A stretch of 64,000 nt of DNA, from the NCBI GenBank assembly GCA_016718275.1, contig JADKEA010000003.1:81349-145348 (forward strand), given 5' to 3'. The stretch is from Candidatus Villigracilis affinis (lineage in GTDB: Bacteria > Chloroflexota > Anaerolineae > Anaerolineales > Villigracilaceae). The position numbers and the translations under genes are program-made. Below the pieces are notes generated by a model, which saw only the letters and a program-made list of their open reading frames with translations, made no database searches and was not told the origin of the DNA. Positions 61,960 to 64,000 of this stretch are shown here, in pieces. Numbering within the stretch: position 1 is the stretch's first letter; each line of letters begins with the position of its first letter.

Positions 61960-62976
61960 CTAAACCACAGGCTTTTCCATCTTCTTCTCAAGGTAGGCGT
62001 CTCCAAAGTCGACGAATAACTCAACCCAGAGCGGCAAATGATCGGACATTTTAAAGGTGCGCCATTGTTTGTATTCGTTAAACGTTTTATTCGGCAGATA
62101 GGTCTTCCAATCGGCATCGCGGTATACGTGATCGAAAAATGGAAATGTGCCCGCTCTAGCCAGCCCGAGCTGCTTTTCGACATCGCGCGCCAGAAAGGCG
62201 ATCTGATCGAATGGTTTATCCCTGTTGGAATTCGTGTATGTGCCTTTAAGCGATGCTGGAACATGGAATTGTTCTTTTTCGATCGCCAGAAAGGTTTCAT
62301 CATGGAGGGAGAAGACGTTGAAGTCTCCCAATAGGATGGAGTTGCCAGACCAGGCATCTTTGGACTGCATTCGTTTCTTTAGCAATTTGAGAACGGTCTG
62401 CGCTTCCTTGAGCCGCTGCGGATCATCGGCTTTGTCTTCGCCATAATAAAAATGCTGGGTGCATAACGTAAACTTAAACCAGCCCGCTTTAAAACCAGCA
62501 ATGTAGGGTGTGCGCGAGAAAGCGAAATCGGACTTTAGGACTCCGCCATCCTTTTTCATTTCAGGAACCAGTTCACCGGCCATGCCCCCAAAGGAGATCT
62601 TTCGAGTGTCGTAAATATAGGCATGACGTTCGTTATTCCCCTGCGTGCCGAGTGTGACATCTGAAACGATGTATTTCCACCAACTGCCGAGAATTTGTAA
62701 AAGTTTATCGAGGGCATCGAGATCGTCGCGCACTTCCTGAACGGCGATAATATCAAAGCGTGACATGATCTCAGCGATATAAAAGAGCGGTTCCTCCTCC
62801 CGTCCGCCAGACTTGGTTCCGCCAAACTCGCGAATATTCCAAGTGGCGAGCAGCAGGGTGGGGTCGACTGTTTTGGAAGGGATCACCTTGTCCAACTCGA
62901 ACTTGAGCAATAGCAGTTTTTCGGCGGTGCGCCTGCCTTCAACGGTTTTGCTGTCAATACTTTTGTAATCTGGCAT
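61960..62976 (-). CDS. Endonuclease/exonuclease/phosphatase (EEP) family protein
   Basis: A 338-residue EEP protein. Motifs: LLLATWNIREFGG, IAVQEVRDD, NSILLGDFNVFSLHDE and MSDHLPLWVELF, giving the complete Asn/Glu/Asp/His catalytic set. No signal peptide is seen. GGAGG precedes the ATG. Probable nuclease or phosphatase of unknown target. Confidence 0.9.
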   Translation of the reverse strand: MPDYKSIDSKTVEGRRTAEKLLLLKFELDKVIPSKTVDPTLLLATWNIREFGGTKSGGREEEPLFYIAEIMSRFDIIAVQEVRDDLDALDKLLQILGSWWKYIVSDVTLGTQGNNERHAYIYDTRKISFGGMAGELVPEMKKDGGVLKSDFAFSRTPYIAGFKAGWFKFTLCTQHFYYGEDKADDPQRLKEAQTVLKLLKKRMQSKDAWSGNSILLGDFNVFSLHDETFLAIEKEQFHVPASLKGTYTNSNRDKPFDQIAFLARDVEKQLGLARAGTFPFFDHVYRDADWKTYLPNKTFNEYKQWRTFKMSDHLPLWVELFVDFGDAYLEKKMEKPVV

Positions 62977-63144
62977 GGTAATGTATCCTCCATCGGTAAG
63001 TGGGTAAGGATTGATAACACCTGAACAAGTATATCCTTTTCACCTCCCCCGTTTCAATAGTTCTCTTGCTTACATAAGCCATCGAACTTTTATCTATGTA
63101 ACTCTGTATCTCTGCGGTTTTGTTTTCAGACTATTGTATGAGGG

Positions 63145-64000
63145 TTACTCGAACAGCGGAGCCATCTCCAAGCGTTGACTGAGGCCCTGCATCTGTTCAT
63201 CGGTGGGGCGAGAGGTGAAGCGATGGGCGGCTTCGAAGATGCGCGGCAACAGATTGATATCGCCTGCGGTGTTGAGGAAGACCTGCGGATTTCCGAAGAC
63301 CCAATGCATGGCAAGGTCGATATCGGCCTGTTCTTCGAGCGGACGATACCAGGTGGTGCGATTTTGCTGCACATCTTTCCACGGGGAGCGGGTGATGCCT
63401 TTGATGGTTTGCACGGCGATATTCCGCTCTTTGCAAACCGCAAGCACTTTGTTGAAGTTTTCGGCATAGCGCGGATTTTGCATCATGATATGGCTGTACG
63501 GCAGCAGCACGGAATCAAAATCGAATTGCGCCAGTGAGCGCAGATGGAATTCGGGCACAGGCACGCCGTGACCTGTCACCCCAATGAAGCGGACCAGCCC
63601 CTCGTCACGCGCTTGAACGACGGCTTCGATGACGCCGCCTTCGCCGAAGGCTGTGACCCAATCCGCTTCTTCGTGCAATGCGTGGAGTTGGATCATGTCC
63701 ACTTGAGGAACATGCAGCAGGTCGAGCGAGCGGCGGATCTGGTCGTAGGCAGCCTGCTTTGTGCGCTGATCCGTTTTGGTGGCGAGGAAGAACGGTTTGC
63801 CGTGGCGGCGAATCCAATCGCCCAGCACTTCTTCGGCTTTGCCATAGCTGGCGGCTGTATCCACATGGTTGACGCCGTTTTGCAGAATGAGGTCCATTGT
63901 GGCATCGACATCTTTTTGCGGGGTGTCCCAAAACGCCGCCGCGCCAAAAATAGTCCGCGTGCTTTCGTGGCCTGTGCGGCCAAAGGGGAGGGGGGGGGGA
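63145..64000 (-). CDS. Aldo/keto reductase (5' partial)
   Basis: An AKR family protein, whose start lies beyond the window. The visible 284 residues begin PFGRTGHESTRTIFGAAAFWD, then LQNGVNHVDTAASYGKAEEVLGDW (catalytic Asp-Tyr), DMIQLHALHEEADW, LVRFIGVTGHG. The catalytic His (LHAL) and Lys (FFLATKTDQ) are present. NADPH-dependent carbonyl reduction is expected. The last 10 bases of the window are a G run that may be a sequencing artefact. Confidence 0.88.
   Translation of the reverse strand, partial: PPPLPFGRTGHESTRTIFGAAAFWDTPQKDVDATMDLILQNGVNHVDTAASYGKAEEVLGDWIRRHGKPFFLATKTDQRTKQAAYDQIRRSLDLLHVPQVDMIQLHALHEEADWVTAFGEGGVIEAVVQARDEGLVRFIGVTGHGVPVPEFHLRSLAQFDFDSVLLPYSHIMMQNPRYAENFNKVLAVCKERNIAVQTIKGITRSPWKDVQQNRTTWYRPLEEQADIDLAMHWVFGNPQVFLNTAGDINLLPRIFEAAHRFTSRPTDEQMQGLSQRLEMAPLFE

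Noticed and set aside
63988..64000. Poly-G run at the window end as a regulatory element
   Set aside because: It lies inside the aldo/keto reductase coding frame or is a sequencing artefact at the edge.
1..64000. tRNA, rRNA, CRISPR arrays, insertion sequences, prophage genes
   Set aside because: None seen on either strand by eye; short tRNA genes could still be missed without a covariance search.

Overview
The window looks like a chromosomal segment of an Anaerolineae-type Chloroflexota bacterium. This is inferred from the gene content: several lipoproteins with Thr/Pro-rich spacers after the lipobox, a TIGR01906/DUF1461 membrane protein, a standalone EF-Tu domain-2-like protein, and an Asp23-nusB-tat neighbourhood. 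No rRNA, tRNA, CRISPR array, insertion sequence or phage gene was seen.

Layout. 1-4.3 kb: housekeeping and accessory genes (Nudix, pirin, a P-loop kinase, a matrixin-like protease). 4.3-20.2 kb: a signalling/conflict island. Its core is a four-gene minus-strand operon: a C39-like peptidase with SH3 repeats, TIR-TM-WD40, a double SLATT membrane protein, and a TIR-like/TPR/SLOG-like protein. Nearby are a tandem-duplicated SH3-C39-like protein, an orphan LuxR-type HTH, a single-domain response regulator, and a TIR protein paired with an unknown two-TM protein. 20.3-25 kb: small metabolic and membrane genes. 25.2-28.1 kb: alaS preceded by a tiny Ala-rich ORF and a strong terminator. 28.1-32.7 kb: a probable biosynthetic operon (TIM-barrel epimerase, LuxS, an EEVS-like sugar phosphate cyclase, a UbiG-like methyltransferase, a UbiA-like prenyltransferase). 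33.0-35.4 kb: a redox cluster of TlpA and a protein disulfide oxidoreductase whose C-terminal CxxC reads UxxC through an in-frame TGA, divergent from an ECF sigma/anti-sigma pair. 35.4-48.5 kb: GH13, a vWA lipoprotein, a peptide-type ABC importer without ATPases plus an amidohydrolase, mnmA, DedA, VanZ. 48.6-64 kb: penicillin acylase, a glycosyltransferase, a modular lipoprotein, tatC/tatB/nusB/asp23/fabG, a polyamine-synthase-like membrane protein, an EEP nuclease and an aldo/keto reductase cut by the window end.

Sequence quality. At least seven single-base indels, mostly in short homopolymers, break genes that must normally be intact (alaS three times, nusB, tatB, a GH13 gene and the TIM-barrel epimerase). 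This pattern fits residual long-read error rather than gene decay, so those genes are annotated over their full reconstructed span. The in-frame TGA in the disulfide oxidoreductase is not of this type and has a SECIS-like hairpin right after it.

The best candidates for new biology are the TIR/SLATT/SLOG operon, the selenocysteine form of the disulfide oxidoreductase, the LuxS-containing cyclitol cluster and the Ala-codon leader in front of alaS.
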